Notes under the pieces: model-generated
The model's input: the letters and a program-made list of their open reading frames with translations, nothing else
What the model was told of the DNA's origin: nothing
Databases searched by the model: none
Origin: Clarireedia homoeocarpa
Lineage: Eukaryota > Ascomycota > Leotiomycetes > Helotiales > Rutstroemiaceae
Direction: 5' to 3'
Length of the DNA stretch: 64,000 nt
NCBI GenBank assembly: GCA_001465935.1
Contig: LNKV01000036.1
Span: 434,001 to 498,000, forward strand
Shown here: piece after piece, positions 22,661 through 36,500 of the stretch
How positions within the stretch are numbered: position 1 is the first letter of the stretch
How the letters are laid out: every line of letters begins with the position of its first letter
Position numbers and translations under genes: made by a program

Positions 22661-25600
22661 ATACAATTCATTGGTCTTGAGAAAGAACGCAAGACGAGCA
22701 CCAAGCTTATGATCTACCCTTTTAGAAGCTCACAAGGCTTGCATAAATGTTGACGGACCAATGGCAACCAAGGAGAACTCACGCAGTATAAAATTTGATC
22801 GGCTTTCACGAAGCCTGAAAATTCACGGTCCTTTTTCCCTCTTCATCTAGTTATCTTCTTTTTGTTCACATACTGGACATACTTTAATCACTCACGAACT
22901 TTACGACTCCTTTAGTACTGGTACTTGGTTGGTGGAAAATACCCTTTTAAGTTTTCCTTTTTCTTGTTCATAATTTTCGTTTGGCAATTTTGTTATGGCT
23001 GGCCTGATATTTATGAAATTACTTCCCATGCTACGATCAACTGCTTGGGCAGAGGATGTTCTCGGTGATGGGTTTGACCTTATCGGATTTTCGATTTCAT
23101 TTGAATCGCTGATGGGGTAGTATGTATTGCTTTGATGGGCCAAGCTTGCGGGTGGATGAGTTGGGATGGAGTAGACTGGAATAGGGTGGGGTGGGATTGG
23201 ATGAGATTGGATGGCACTCTTCTTTTACATGATTTTTAGTTTTGGGGAGATCGATGCTTTGGATAGTTAAGGCTGATCCGGGTCTGACGATGCAAGTTCG
23301 AATGTGCGGACGATGGAAAGTAGTAATGAGGGGATGAACGGATGGATGGATGGGTAGATTGATGAAAATAAGCGGGTTATCGTTGATGTTAATGAAATGA
23401 TTAATTACGGGAGTAGGTAGTAGGTAGGTCGGTTGGTAGCTGCGCTAGGTAGGTAGGAAAAGTAGTAGTTGGAATGAATAAATGAATGCATGGAGTTGAA
23501 ATTTGTACAACCCGTCCGACTAGAGATTCTTCCTGTTGGAAAAGTTCTTCGTTTCGTGTGTATTTCCTGATCGCCACATAAGATGAGGTGGGATGTTGTT
23601 TGGTTCTTTCTACTGGCAGAGATGGGTTCATAATACCTCCTCTTCTTGATTGCGGCAGATAGTTGGTTCGATTTCTTACCTAGCTAGCTGGTTGGTTGGC
23701 TGGCAAGCTGGGCTTCCTCGTGTTTTATCGAGACTGGGGGAAGTGCGTACACATGCGTGTGTATGATTGTTATCCTAATCGGAAGGATGATGCGGCTCTT
23801 TAATGGTATTCGATATACCGAGTCGTTCAGGAAGTGTTGGTTAGTGGGCGGCGCATATGGCATGCAAGTTCAAGGTCTGGTGTGCGGCTGTGGAGCTTGG
23901 ATGTGAGGGGTTTCGGGTAGATGTATTATCTCTCGTTTCTGGAGTTCGGAGTGGGAGTGGGTCTGGGGTTTGTTGAGTGGTTGGGACTTTCTTTGCTCGT
24001 TTGGGTTCTTGGTCTGTGTGGGAGTGGCGGTGGCAGTGACAGTGGTTTGATGGAGTGGGGTGGGAGGATGTATGGGGTGGTGGGTTGTGGAGCGGATGAG
24101 CGGATGGGCTGGTGGGTTGCGGAGCGGATGGGCTGGTGGAGGCGAAGGGGAACGGAGAGGTGGAGGGACAGGGAGAGTGGGCTGGGAATTGAAGGAGAGT
24201 TTGGGGTTGGTGGTGTGTAGATACTGGGGTTTAGGACCGTCTATGGTAGTGAGAATTAGCATATGATTTGGAATGAAGAGTATGGATATATTGTGCCATG
24301 CCTGAGGTGGGATATGATATTCCTGGTTGATAGCTGTCCAATATAATAGGAGCTTAAGGAGCTTGGAGTTAACACAAACTATAGTGATAGTGGTATAGGA
24401 AGATGTGGTGGAGTGCAGAGGAGGTATAAGGAGATGTGGTATGAGAGAGGAAAAGGGAGGAACGCAGTGAACGCTGGATCAGGAGGTTTATTGGGTGATG
24501 AGTGTTTACATAGAACTCTGGGTGGGCTTGCGGTGGTTTGAGGAGATTTAAGGTATAAGTCTACAAGTTCATTTCGTATGGGGAGCATACCGGTGCTGGC
24601 GGTGTTCAAATTTTCGGCTTTTTTACGGAAGTCTCCAAGCATAGATTACAGAAATCAGGGAAGAAGGGCGAGGAGGACAAGCAAAAAGAGGAAAGAAAGG
24701 GACGAGATTACCTGTTGGTCGCGGTGTAAGAAAATAAGGATGGAGATGTTGAATCAAGCGTGAATATCTAACATATTACTGGTGTGTTTTATCCCAGGAT
24801 TTCGAATTAGAACACCTGAACTCTGAAGTGATGGAGAATGATGAGAAGACTGCAAAGTGACAGTAAGAATAGAACAGAAGACGCGTTAAAGCAGTGATGT
24901 GAATATACAAACAACGATACGACACATGAAGGGGTGGATCTTTTCAAGATCATCAATTGCGAGGGAAATTTCCACCTATGCATCCCCGCTCCTCACCTAT
25001 CCACCTACCCACCTCTCAAGAATACGACTCCTTGTGAACCGTATAGATCATAGACGTATGACATAGATAGGGCAAATGGACGAGCTACTCAGACCGTCCA
25101 AGAACTACGATAGCACACATGAGAAGAGCTCTGCCGCGGAAACCTTGCTATCTGCAACTTAACCAACTGATCAGCATCAACACACTAATGTAAACGCAGA
25201 ATATTGAATAGACTCCGTGAAAACTATGCCAGATGATCCCGGGTCGAACGGAAGTGCCGAGCAAGAAAAGCCAAGGACATGCGGACAGAGAATCCGAGAC
25301 AAGGAATGTTGAATGGAAAGATATTCCCATTTTGCCCTTTCCTGATCTCCCGCCTTCACCGAATGCACACCGTATCCATCATTCCAAATAACGCAGTCTG
25401 CGACTATACCGTATTCCTCTTGACCCCTACCCAGCAGTCGCGTCATCAGCCCGATCATCCTGCTGCCTCGAAACTCCCTCTAGCGTTGAAAATATGCAAA
25501 GGATAGCAAGAGCATCCGGGAAATCACCTCGAAATCCCAGAAACACTCCTAACTTTGTAGTTATTTTTCGATTTTCGATTTTCCGAATGACGCTCCGCTG

Positions 25601-28600
25601 GCTCTCCGAGGGCCACTGCCGTGGAGGCCGACTAGTATTACTGGAAAGCAAGCTGAGCTGAGCAGCTCCTTCATTAATTCATCCATGCACTCATCATCTC
25701 CCCGGTCCTCTAGTACAGGACTGCGCATTTACCATATCATGTCATATCTATTATAGTCCCGTGAGTTCCCTACAATCCGAAGTCCCAGCAGCGATCTATC
25801 TATGTCACGTAACATGCATCAGTTTCCTCCAGCCCTCTCTCATCGTACCCAACCGACCAATCCCGATACCCTCTCTCAGACCCCACATACCTTGTCTACA
25901 GCATGGCATGCCGGCCGAGCATATCCTAGAAACACGCTTCCGTGCCGATCTTATCTGCGAAAAAACATGGCATGCCGAGAATGCAACGCAGCAGACTAGC
26001 CACCCGCCCCCAAATCTTACGTGCATGGCATGTGCAAGAGAAGAGAAGCTTAGATCACACTAAGGAGTGATGATGGGTCAGTTTACGGGAATTGAGTGGT
26101 AGTTAATATGGCTCATAGGACAGAGTCGTTGTGGGGGTTCATTGCTGATGATAATGATGTAGGATTTTGTGAGTGAAGTGGGGGGATTCACAGATGAGCT
26201 GTCAATAAAAATGGGAGATTTGGAGATTAGGTCCAGATCAGAGGTAAGTGTGAGATTCTGTGTAGCAATGCAGAACTGTTTCTATTCGAGTAATACTGGA
26301 GGAGCTCATAGTAATGCTGCAGATGCTTTCCTGACGGTACCACAAAATCAGTGTCTAATAGGGCGACATGATTGAATGTCTCTTCCTTGTACAATCTATG
26401 GTGATTTTAGTAGCAGTCTACTGCCACATAACTGATTCAATCGCTTTGAGAATTCAGGAACGTCCTTCTCTCAACTTGCCGTCGCGTGCGAACTCGGGAT
26501 AGCAGATCGTATTTGCGACGACCAGCAAAGTAGCGCTTCATTCCGCCAAGCTGTTCCTTTCACCAGTGACTTCTAAGATTCTCTTGCAGCAGCAGCGGGA
26601 CAGCTGTGGAGCCATTCGCAAAATCTCATCAAGAGTGGAGTAGAATGTGAGGGCGCTTGCTTCGATTCCTGCCTCGAAGGATTCTAGAAGCTTTGGTCGC
26701 TCTAAGCATCCTCCACCTTTTTTATGTCGTACATTTCCACTCTCGCTCGTAGCGATTGGTTCAATGAATCATCTGAAACGTAGTCCCTCTTCTTTATTGA
26801 TTGTTTCGATGTGCGTATGATGGTTTAAATGCGCTTTCCGAATGTTCCTGGTCGCGGTTCATGGTCAGTCAGTTGCTATTTCTGGGGACGATGGGGGAAG
26901 TGGAGCTGAAGCTTGGACTTGCGATTTGCTTTCTGCGATGCAGAAAATGATATTTTAGGATATTCATTCGCGTGGGCCATGGTGGAGCTCATGAATGAGA
27001 ATGGCCATGGCTAAAACGACAATCTCATAACTTATAAGATGCATGATCATGAAGGAGCGAAAGGATGAAGTCGATGATCTCGAATGGGTTCTTGTGTTGA
27101 GATATTGACTGAACTTGACTGAACCTCGTCGTAGACATGAGAGAGAAGTGAGAAATGCGCTGTACAAGGTACATATCGCGTTTAATATGCGCGAATTCGA
27201 GTAGAGAAGCGAATTCTATGAAAAGAGGTCAGCATAGTTGCTCTAGAAGGTATCGAAAACTCTTCAGAAAATCCTTCTGACACCAAAATCGTTTGTCGTC
27301 TTTCTATTTGGATGTTCATGCACGCCGCAGCCAGTATCATCCGCCATGCTCAAGGCAGCTCACGGTTGCGATGTAGTGACTTCGTTTTCTCCCGCCTTGC
27401 AGTTTTCCTTGCTACGAAGAATTTCAAGAGCTTTGGACGTGATGAAAAATGGTGTGGGAGTGTCAACTGCAGACTAGGTCCCTGATGTTACCTAACTTTG
27501 AGTAAATTAACATGCCGCTGGCATGCATTTACGAAACCTTCTCCAAGAGTCTGGTGGTGTGGTGTTGTCGAGCAGCAGGAAGTTTGAAGGCTTTCAAAGC
27601 ACAGCTTTCCAGTTAGAGAAGCATAGTTGCAGTCAAAAAGCAGCGCAGGCTTCTTGTAATGCAACATTCAACTGACTGCTTGCCTGCCCCTTCCTGATCA
27701 GGATCAGACGTTCGCCCTTGATCGGTGATGTTGATGAACTCAAGGCTGCTAGAAGACTCGATCAGTTATTTTTAGGAATGGAGGCATATGAAGTAGCTTA
27801 ACTTCTGTGCTTTTGAAACGTAAAGGATCGTCGAAGAGATGTAATCGTCATGGTGATGGGCTTCTAGTGACTCCAATCAAGGAGCTAAAGTTGGCAAAGA
27901 AGATTCTTTAAGCGTATGCTGACCACTGTGACAGATCTGTGGGGGAGGGGGTGACACAAAGTCTGCATTCTTGGGGTCTTTTCGCACCACGAGCCAATTG
28001 TATAGCAGATATTTTGGCAGACATGCCTGCTCAGTGTCTCAATGATACGCTTAGAAGAGTGCTAGGATTTTCGAAGAACAAGACCTTGCCGCGGCCAAAG
28101 TTTGATATCATGCTTGTTCAACGTGCATTTCCAAACTTCAATTGGTTGGTCGCAGTGATGTTTCTCAGAGTTCTCTTATTAGCGAAGTGCTGATGGCGGC
28201 GTATGGATAGGATAATTTATGGCTACGATGAATAATTGATTTGACTCAATCCTAGATACTTCTGATGATACCTCATTAGAAGGAACCATTCATCCTTCAT
28301 AATTCTGGGACTAGCTAAGGTCGATCAGCATCTAGTTAAGGGGATAGGGTATTTCTTGGCGTGAACAGTAAAGACAAATACTGCCGTGTCTCTGCCGGAT
28401 GGGTCTTTTGTCAACACAGCCTTACAAGAGAGATGAGTCTGCGGCCAGCAGCAGCTCTGACAATATGCACCACATTTCAGCGGCGGATAAACTTGGTTGG
28501 CTATGAATCTTTTGCCCCCGTTACTTGTTTTCTTGTATCATCCCGAGGGACTGGTAGAGTAACCGGACGCTCACAATCCTTTTGGCATTACACGTCGCCA

Positions 28601-31600
28601 GTCTGACTGCAGACACTATTTCAATGTAAATGTCATGTTGCAATTTGGACTAGATGGTTGAGCGGTGAGATAACATTAGGCTGCGTGCATGGAAATGCTC
28701 AATTGAGTACGATTTCCATGGTCTGAATTCCTGCGAACCAAATCCTTGGGTTTAGCATCCCCTTTTGGCCTTTCGCTTCGTCGCATAGGTATCGCCGTAC
28801 AAAGGCTCCGTATAGTAGTAGAGTAGTACCCCGATAGCAATTTGGTAGGTTATCGGCTACAAGGATACAATGAGTCTTAGCTCCTAAACTGCTACAGTCA
28901 GTGGTGACAGCTTTACCCCAGTCTCATTGGCACATCTCTTATTTCCTTTTTGCTTTTCGTTGATTCGTCAAAAAGTACGAACCGCGGATTTTCTTTAGGA
29001 TGAAGCTGGGATACCTGGGTGTAATCGTATGACTTGATTTATTATAGGTCTGCGAGAATATCCTTTCCTTCTGGGGGATCGATTGGGTACCGGACTTATT
29101 GTCGTGAAAGAAAGTAGCGAAGTGGTCTATATTTCTCGGGGCCGTTGGGCTAACCTCAAGCTCCGGAGTTTGACAATCCAAACACATTCGGTGAAGCTCT
29201 CAGACACTGGTAGTTGCGGCTGATGGGTATTGCATACGTGGCTGCGCATGCCTGAATGAGAGAATAAGGTGTGGTGGATGCTCTACGGCTTGCAGTTTAT
29301 TCACTTACCCGAACCTAGCGACAGGTACCTATCCCAGTCTTGTTCCGTATGCCGCACTCATTTAATTCTGGCCACCCGGGCGAAGCCCTAGCAAAAATGA
29401 TACATGAATCCGACAAGAAAAGAGAGTTGCTTCCTTTCAATGAAGGGGCTAAAATCGGCCACTTCAAAGAGGTGATTGCGAAGATAGTATTATCAATCGA
29501 AAAAGCATTGGTTTACAATGATTCTCAGCTTCCTCCGAGGAAAATCCTGGTTGCCGATACATTAGATACCGTTCAGGTAGGTGGGAAAGAATAATAAAGT
29601 ACGTACCTCCATATGCTTGCTTGCATCTGTCCCGACAGTTTGGTACCAAGAGCATGGGGGGTTTTAGCTGCGTCGAACCATGGAAAGATCGGGATCATAC
29701 GACCGAGTACATGTAGTCATACCCAATCACTAAGCTGCTTTCGGAGATCCCGTACCTTCCTTTCCATTCAACAAGTTGGAAGATTCATCGAAGTTGGATT
29801 CTCAGCCCTCGACGGAGTACGTTGTTTACTTACGCTCATTCTGATAACATAATTGACGCGAGCCAACGTGGCAAAGGGCGTCAATTGCGCTTCTTTGTGC
29901 GCCCTTGGTTCAGCTCAAAAACAACGATGGCGATTATCGCCCTTAGATTGTCAGCTGAAATTCATGGCTATGTACTTTTTGCGTTTTGTGTTGAGCAGGT
30001 ACCCCTTTTCCGCTTGGATCGACCAATCAAGAGGGTCGCTAGATGGGGGAAGCCACCCGTAGTGGAGTTGAATGAAATTGATACCTTGGAACTAATGCAG
30101 CATCCATCACCAATTAATAATTGCTATGATTTTAGAAGTCATACATCTACCGGGGTTGGCAAAGATAGGACCAATGTACGAGACACAAAATGGAAGAACC
30201 GCACCATTTAGGGGTCTCGAACGTCACCTTGGAGCTCATGAAAAGAGAGAGCCCGTTGATGCGTAATGCGTGTAAGCTTGTTAGAACTAAGAATATATGC
30301 TACCTTCAAGGGGGCATTTTAAACATTTTGGGTAAGCACTATAACTACCATGTCCTCTTCAAAGAAAGCAAGTCTCGCTGGAAGGAAGCTCAGACGAATC
30401 CTGCTTGAGTAGGGCACGTCATAAATCCCATGGATTCAATTGGTTAAATATGCATCGTTTCCTAATCAGTCGCTTTTTAGCTGGAGTAGGTTGCAATCTC
30501 TACCGCTAATGCACATGTTGGTTGAGCAATCACATTTCGAGAACCTCCAGAAAAGCGCGCGGTTGGGCCAAATACGTAGCGATTTCCTCATCCCCTCTTC
30601 ACGTCATTCTCTGTTCTCCACTTATAATTTTCCTTTAAGGCTAAAGTCTCATACAGACTTCACACAGCAGCAACGCTCTGATTGATCTATTTTCTTATCC
30701 CTCCGTCAAGTAAGATGCCGTTACCGTGCTCTCGGGTCCTAACTGTACACGCAGGTCGCTCTTTTCAGTGCAATTACTTTACAATTTCATCCAGAACTCA
30801 AGGATGCGTCACCCCTGTCACAGAACTGGCAAGCATGAAACAGCATCCTCTACAGATAGGCCGCAAAAGATCTTACACCTCCAGAGTCGTGCTACCCCCA
30901 TGGCACAATATACTGGCTTCTCGCAGAAGTATACACTTTACCGTGCTAGTAAGTGTTGGGTAGTTCACCAATGTATCGTATGGGCTGCCTTGAAAGCCAC
31001 ACGATGTACCCACAACCAGGCGTTACACAATGTCACAGGATATTTTACCATGTGCAGATGATCCAATTTTCTACCAGCTACCGAGGCAAGGAGAAGCTAG
31101 AAGGGATACTCGGTATGGGTTACAATGCGATACTCATCCGATAAGGCCGACTTTCAAATATACTTCGATCATCAAATCAGAAGGCCACGCGGATGGACTG
31201 CCGTCGGCCCGGACCCTTGAGATCGATCACTACTGCACAATTCCAAGACCCTACTCCTATCTTTCATATGACACGCTCACAATGCCCTAGCTGACATACT
31301 TCATTATATCCCCGCAAAGTAAGTATATGAGAAAGGAAATAAACATTTGCGTAAAATTCCTCGATGGACAAGGCTGTGTTACACCAGCCAGCCGCCGCTT
31401 GAAAAGCGGGTACCGAATACATTTACAATTTTTGCCTCCAGGTATTCACTATACCACTGTGGGCAGGTGGGCAGAATACGTTCAAGTCAGCTAGTGCTCA
31501 TGCTAACATTATTACCTACTCAAGTACCGTGCGTCAACGGTTCTCTTTTTTACAACCCGGCGGCTACCCCCCCTGAACTTACGCACATCCCACTTTCTTA

Positions 31601-31985
31601 AGCTAAAGCGCTTTCTTTCACTCCTGCTCACTGCCACCTAGTCCGAGACCCAATAAGCGGCCAAGGCTGAGTTGCTGTGCCCCATATCTTGCTTAAACTT
31701 ATAGGCCCTGGTTGCAGCAGAAACTTTCCTCGATCATCTCATTGCCAGCGAGGCTCTCGTCTTTCCACTCGGATTTGTGAGGCAGATTGACATCTTCCTA
31801 CCTATATATTCACATCGTCTCATATCAGCCCTTTGCGCTCAGTACGAAGCTCCAGCAACATTTCCTGTTCCTCAGTTGAGTCTTGTCTTGAATCATCAAT
31901 TCTTCTGAGGGTTTGCATCTCACTCTTCCATCTTCTTTAATATCATCCCTTTACGAACTACCGCACATTTCCTAAATCTTCCAAA
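22661..31985. other. 9.3-kb gene desert upstream of the Myb/SANT-like regulator
   Basis: No ORF here shows a domain, a splice-consistent extension or convincing codon use. Local content: GGATG-type simple repeats at 23150-23215, an imperfect minisatellite (GGAGCGGATGGGCTGGTGG) at about 24091-24140, and three copies of CATGGCATG at 25902-25910, 25966-25974 and 26024-26031 (the last truncated). It could hold distal regulatory DNA or non-coding transcripts. I cannot exclude a small or heavily spliced gene. Confidence 0.5.
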
Positions 31986-33520
31986 ATGTCTACCATTGGG
32001 GAGCCTGCCTTTGGTAGTGGGCATGTTCCACACAGTACGGGTCAACCGAGTGCCCGAACTCCCAGCCATGACTGGACCCCATACAGTGCTGTATGTCTTC
32101 TTTAATGCCAACGTCATAGCACTATCTCTGACTCCAAACACAGGTATCATCCTTTAACCTTCCAGCTCAGTACGATTCTTCTCTGATAACACCAATCACG
32201 ATGGCGCCATCTCCGAATGTCACTTCAAGAACTTCATCATCATTGAACGATCGAGACATCAAACTGTCTCCATCAATGGACTCTCCAGACTATCCACTCT
32301 TCGGTGGTGATTCAGATGACTTTAGCTCCAGACTCAATCCCCCGATGAAGCATAAGGACTCTAGTTCGGGCTCTATGAAAGTCGCCACTACTACAGCTGG
32401 TGATAGTTATCCAGGGTCCAATTCTCCTTTGTTCTGTGCGTCTCCTTACTATGGATCTTTTGGCGTGTCAGCAACTCCGAAGACGGGTCGATCAGCCGAA
32501 CTATCATCCCCAAGCATAAGCCACAGTCCTCATAGCACCTCAGCAAATACTACATCCAGCGACCTGCAAAGAGCTCGCCAGCCTACAACACAGAGCTACA
32601 GAGTTCAAAATACCGCACCAATATTGATTGCTCCCAATCCTATGACTTTACGCCCAGCCACCAGACATGGAGAAATTCCGTACCGAGAACCATACCGTCA
32701 AGACTCGATAAATTCCATGAACTCAACTTCAACTTCAATGAACTCCCTTGCTTCTACTCCACAAGCGTACCAGGACAACTCAATGGCGCCATCGGGCCCA
32801 ATACCGACTCGGAGGAAGAGAAAGTCTCCACCTAGACAACTGGAAGGCGAGCTCTTGTTTTCGGGAGAGATTAGCCACGAGGAGCAAGTTCTTATCCAGC
32901 TAGCTGATCAAGAAGCCCTGCCTTGGAAAGAAGTGGCTCAACGCTTCAATGAGATGACCGGGAAGAATATGAAAGTTCCAGCATTACAAATGCGCAAGAA
33001 GCGACTCCGCGAACGTCTTCGTGTCTGGACTGATTGCGAGGTACATCCCTAGCTCATTATGTCTTTTTGGTCAGATCAGCCACTAATCTACACGACCAAG
33101 AAGCTAACTAGAGGTTAGGAGAGGGCCTTAACACTCGCATGGGAAGATTGGGATAAAGGGAAATGGGATGCTATTTCAGAAGGAATGATGAAGCACGGCT
33201 GCAAAGAAAAATGGACGAAAGAAGCGGTTCAAAAAAAGTTTCAAGAGTTATTTCCCGATGAATACCAATACCACCCTATTCATTATTCTTACCAGCAGGA
33301 CTACGATCCGAGGGACATACATCCACACCGTATGTCTATGGACATCAAGATGGAGCCTCGAACAGTTTGGGCCGACGAGAACGGAAGAGACAGCTTAGTG
33401 CACAGTCTTGAGGACGATGAGACACTTGTGGACGAGATGCAGAGTCGAACGCCAAGCGATGTAAGCTCAGTCATGCACTTCCAGCAGCAAAATCATCAGC
33501 CGATGATGTACGTAGAGTAG
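31986..33520 (+). CDS. Probable Myb/SANT-like DNA-binding regulator, three exons
   Basis: Exons 31986-32090, 32144-33040 and 33119-33520 join in phase to 467 aa; the introns are 53 and 78 bp. The first 260 residues are Ser/Thr/Pro-rich and probably disordered. A basic patch (R-R-K-R-K-S-P-P-R) precedes two compact Trp-spaced helical units. Unit one, about 275-334, runs E-E-Q-V-L-I-Q-L-A-D...P-W-K-E-V-A-Q-R-F-N to R-M/K-K-R-L-R-E-R-L-R-V-W. Unit two, about 335-382, has L-A-W-E-D-W-D-K-G-K-W-D-A-I-S and K-W-T-K-E-A-V-Q-K-K-F. The Trp spacing and the terminal Arg/Lys-rich helix fit tandem Myb/SANT-like modules. I do not recognise a named orthologue. The unusually long non-coding flanks suggest complex control, as for developmental regulators, but that is inference. 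Confidence 0.7.
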
Positions 33521-36500
33521 CATCATCAGGAGGAGCAACAAAATCACCAGGGCCAATCAGTCTGGACAAGAACTTAAGCTGATGCTTGAGTGTAGTGAAC
33601 TTCTATTTTGTTTTGGAGCTTCACACAGGGATTCAAGTGCGTGAAAATGGTTTTACGTGCCATTGGGCCATATGGTAGCCTTACAGGCGAGGGAAGTTTT
33701 GGGTACATGGGTAAACCATCTAAAGAGACAAGTCTTGAGGCAAAACACCATCGTCATGGCAACTTTGTGGGCGATGTATCATCTATTCACTTTCTATGTA
33801 AAAATTAATTCTCTGTCTAGAGTAGACAGCACGAGCTTCTGGGCTATATATAGTAATATCAATACGATCATTTAAATGAATGGAGAACTTCTTTCGGAGA
33901 AATAGTGAATCCATGATTCACAGTGGCAGAGAATCAATGAAGATCCACGGACATCAGCCTGCCGTATGAGGTTCAAAATCAAGTGATCTGCGTATCATGC
34001 GGGCAAGGTTGTATACGCGTGGACTCAAAATGGCAGGACCTTGTAAGGCTGGCAACCAACAGTATCAACCAACAGTTGACAATCATCATAAGATCCGACC
34101 ATAAAATAGCTCTTGGGACAGGAGACATGGCCACATAGTCAAAACCCGTGTCCGGGCCTTCGTATTCTTGAGACATGCTATCTCTATTTCTGTGCCGTGG
34201 GTATGGTCACTGGTCGGGTTGGTGTTTAATTGGAAAATTACAGGCCGGGGAGTGCTGTGCAATGCTGCGGAAATCTGCGGAGTACATTATTCTGACTACT
34301 TGGGTCTTATGAAGTCTTGGGGGCGCAGCAAAAGAACATTATGGCACTTTAGTACTTACGGGATTGTCTAGCAGGCTTTCACGGCCTTCTTACCACTTTC
34401 TATTGATTTAAAGCCTTCATTCTCTTAAGCCTAATTGGGATGAGATGTATTTAGCAACTACATTGTATCATTGGATCAATGAGTCTATACATTAAATGAT
34501 GTGCTCAGCTTTATCTAGTTTCGCTCCTTGCCTAATATACTTTTTTAAGTGGCCACTAATGATATCACCTAGTAGCACTTTCCAAGACCATGATACATGC
34601 TGCAGTACGGCAATTTCCCATTCTGGTGATGGCTAGCCTCTGTCAAGCATATCCTCTGCTCCAAATTCTTTCTTTATATTTTCCACACTGTCTCAATGAT
34701 TGAGTCTTCGTCCATTTGGAACAGAGTTAAGAAAATTGAAGAAACCCTAAAAAATAACATGAAGAAACCGTTAGCCATCCGATTGAAAAAAAAAAAAAAA
34801 AAAAAACAGTCCCAAACTAATGCCTGACACAGTCCCAAACTAACGCCTGCTGCCACTCAGCACTAACAGATAAACTTACAAGCGGCGGATATGGGTTGTG
34901 TGGGCAAGGCAAAACTAGCCTGTCATCGCCAACAGTTGGCTGGAAACAAGGATGTAAGAACTCAGACAAGCTACCAGTACCTTGCCGTCCACTAGAGATT
35001 ACAAGTCATTAATTCACTTGTTACAGACGCACGGGAAAACGGCATAGTCTCACAGATGAGCAGAAGATTGTCTTATATGGGATAAAACTGGTACGGATTC
35101 GAATGTTAAGGGATCTCGCTGGGCATTGCTAGACTGACAGTAAAGAGAATATGCACGACAGTACAGAGAGAAGCGTCGCGTGGCGTATAGCACGGATTTG
35201 GAGCATTAGGGTAAATGTAGCGCAGAATGATGGGTAAGTACCATTTGCATGTGCATCTTATTTTGAGTATCACAAGAGCAAGAACCTTGCTGCATCTCTA
35301 CGAGTAATCTATGTGGTAAGTTTCAAGTAATGAGTAATTGTTGTCATTGGTAGATTTCTCATCTATCATGGTTGAATGGGAAGACCAGCTGGGGTTGGCG
35401 GTTGCTCGCTCCCTTTTCCGTCACCTCTTCCACGGAATTCCCCCGACACAAATCAACATTCTGACCACCCATATGAAATAAAGCTCGAAAGATGAGGCTT
35501 CTGTCACAGGACATGGAATTATATTGACAATTGATAAAAATCGTCTTAGGCGCGACACAAATGGGTGTTCCCAAGCCGCCATTCTCATTTCATATCCCAG
35601 GTGAATCACCTCCTCCGATCTCCTTCTCTACCTCCTACACACATATATTTGCAGGGAGGAAGAACAACAAAAGGAGGAAATGTCATGGAGTCATCATCCT
35701 GTTTGACAAGATCGGACTTACTGTCTATCGGCAGTCAGATCCTTCCAATCGCTAAACGGCCCTGACATTGTCCAATATCCATTCCAAGTAGGTTCTGACC
35801 GACACATAGCACACACAGAAGAGCCTAAAGAATCCTTCAAATGGACAGGCAGTGTGGCCTGAGTTTCGCGTGGTAGGGTACAGTTGCTCCGGCAGCCGCT
35901 GATCGTCTCCTTAGGGACATGCGATCGTTTATCTCCTTTTGCATACGAGAGAACATGGGCTCTTGAACTCTTATTTGACTTCAATGTGAGCCAGCGCTTT
36001 GATCAAAATGAAAAGGAGCATGAACTTGATGATCTGAAACTATCATTCGACGTATTCTAGACTATATATGTACTCGATGCGCCAACATGGGGAAACTACG
36101 TGTCAAGCTCTGCATCAGGGTCCTCAAAGAAAAGTACATGTTGATAACTGGGTTCAACTACTAAATTTGGGATCATCCCAATATTCAACAAGGTTCTGAA
36201 GAGTGAAAGCTTAGCACAAATACTTGTCCAACCAAAATTGTGATCCTACCGCCGGCGGCGCACCAGGCGTAACCTCCTATTGTTTCTCGGACTGATAGGC
36301 AGTACAGAATGATAACTAGTGGAAGATAATGAGCAGAATTACTCGATCGTATCTCCTGTACAACTTGGCTCGATCGAAATCCGCACGGTTTTAGTGACTT
36401 GCAAAAGCCAAGTCTCCGGTTCTCTAGTAACCAATCCCTCTTTCGTTACTCCCACTTTCCTTACGCATGATGATGGCCACCGAAAGGATATGCGATATTG

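Noticed and set aside
23870..24262. 130-codon Pro/His/Thr-rich ORF on the minus strand
   Set aside because: Low-complexity product of a G-rich minisatellite region with no start context or domain.
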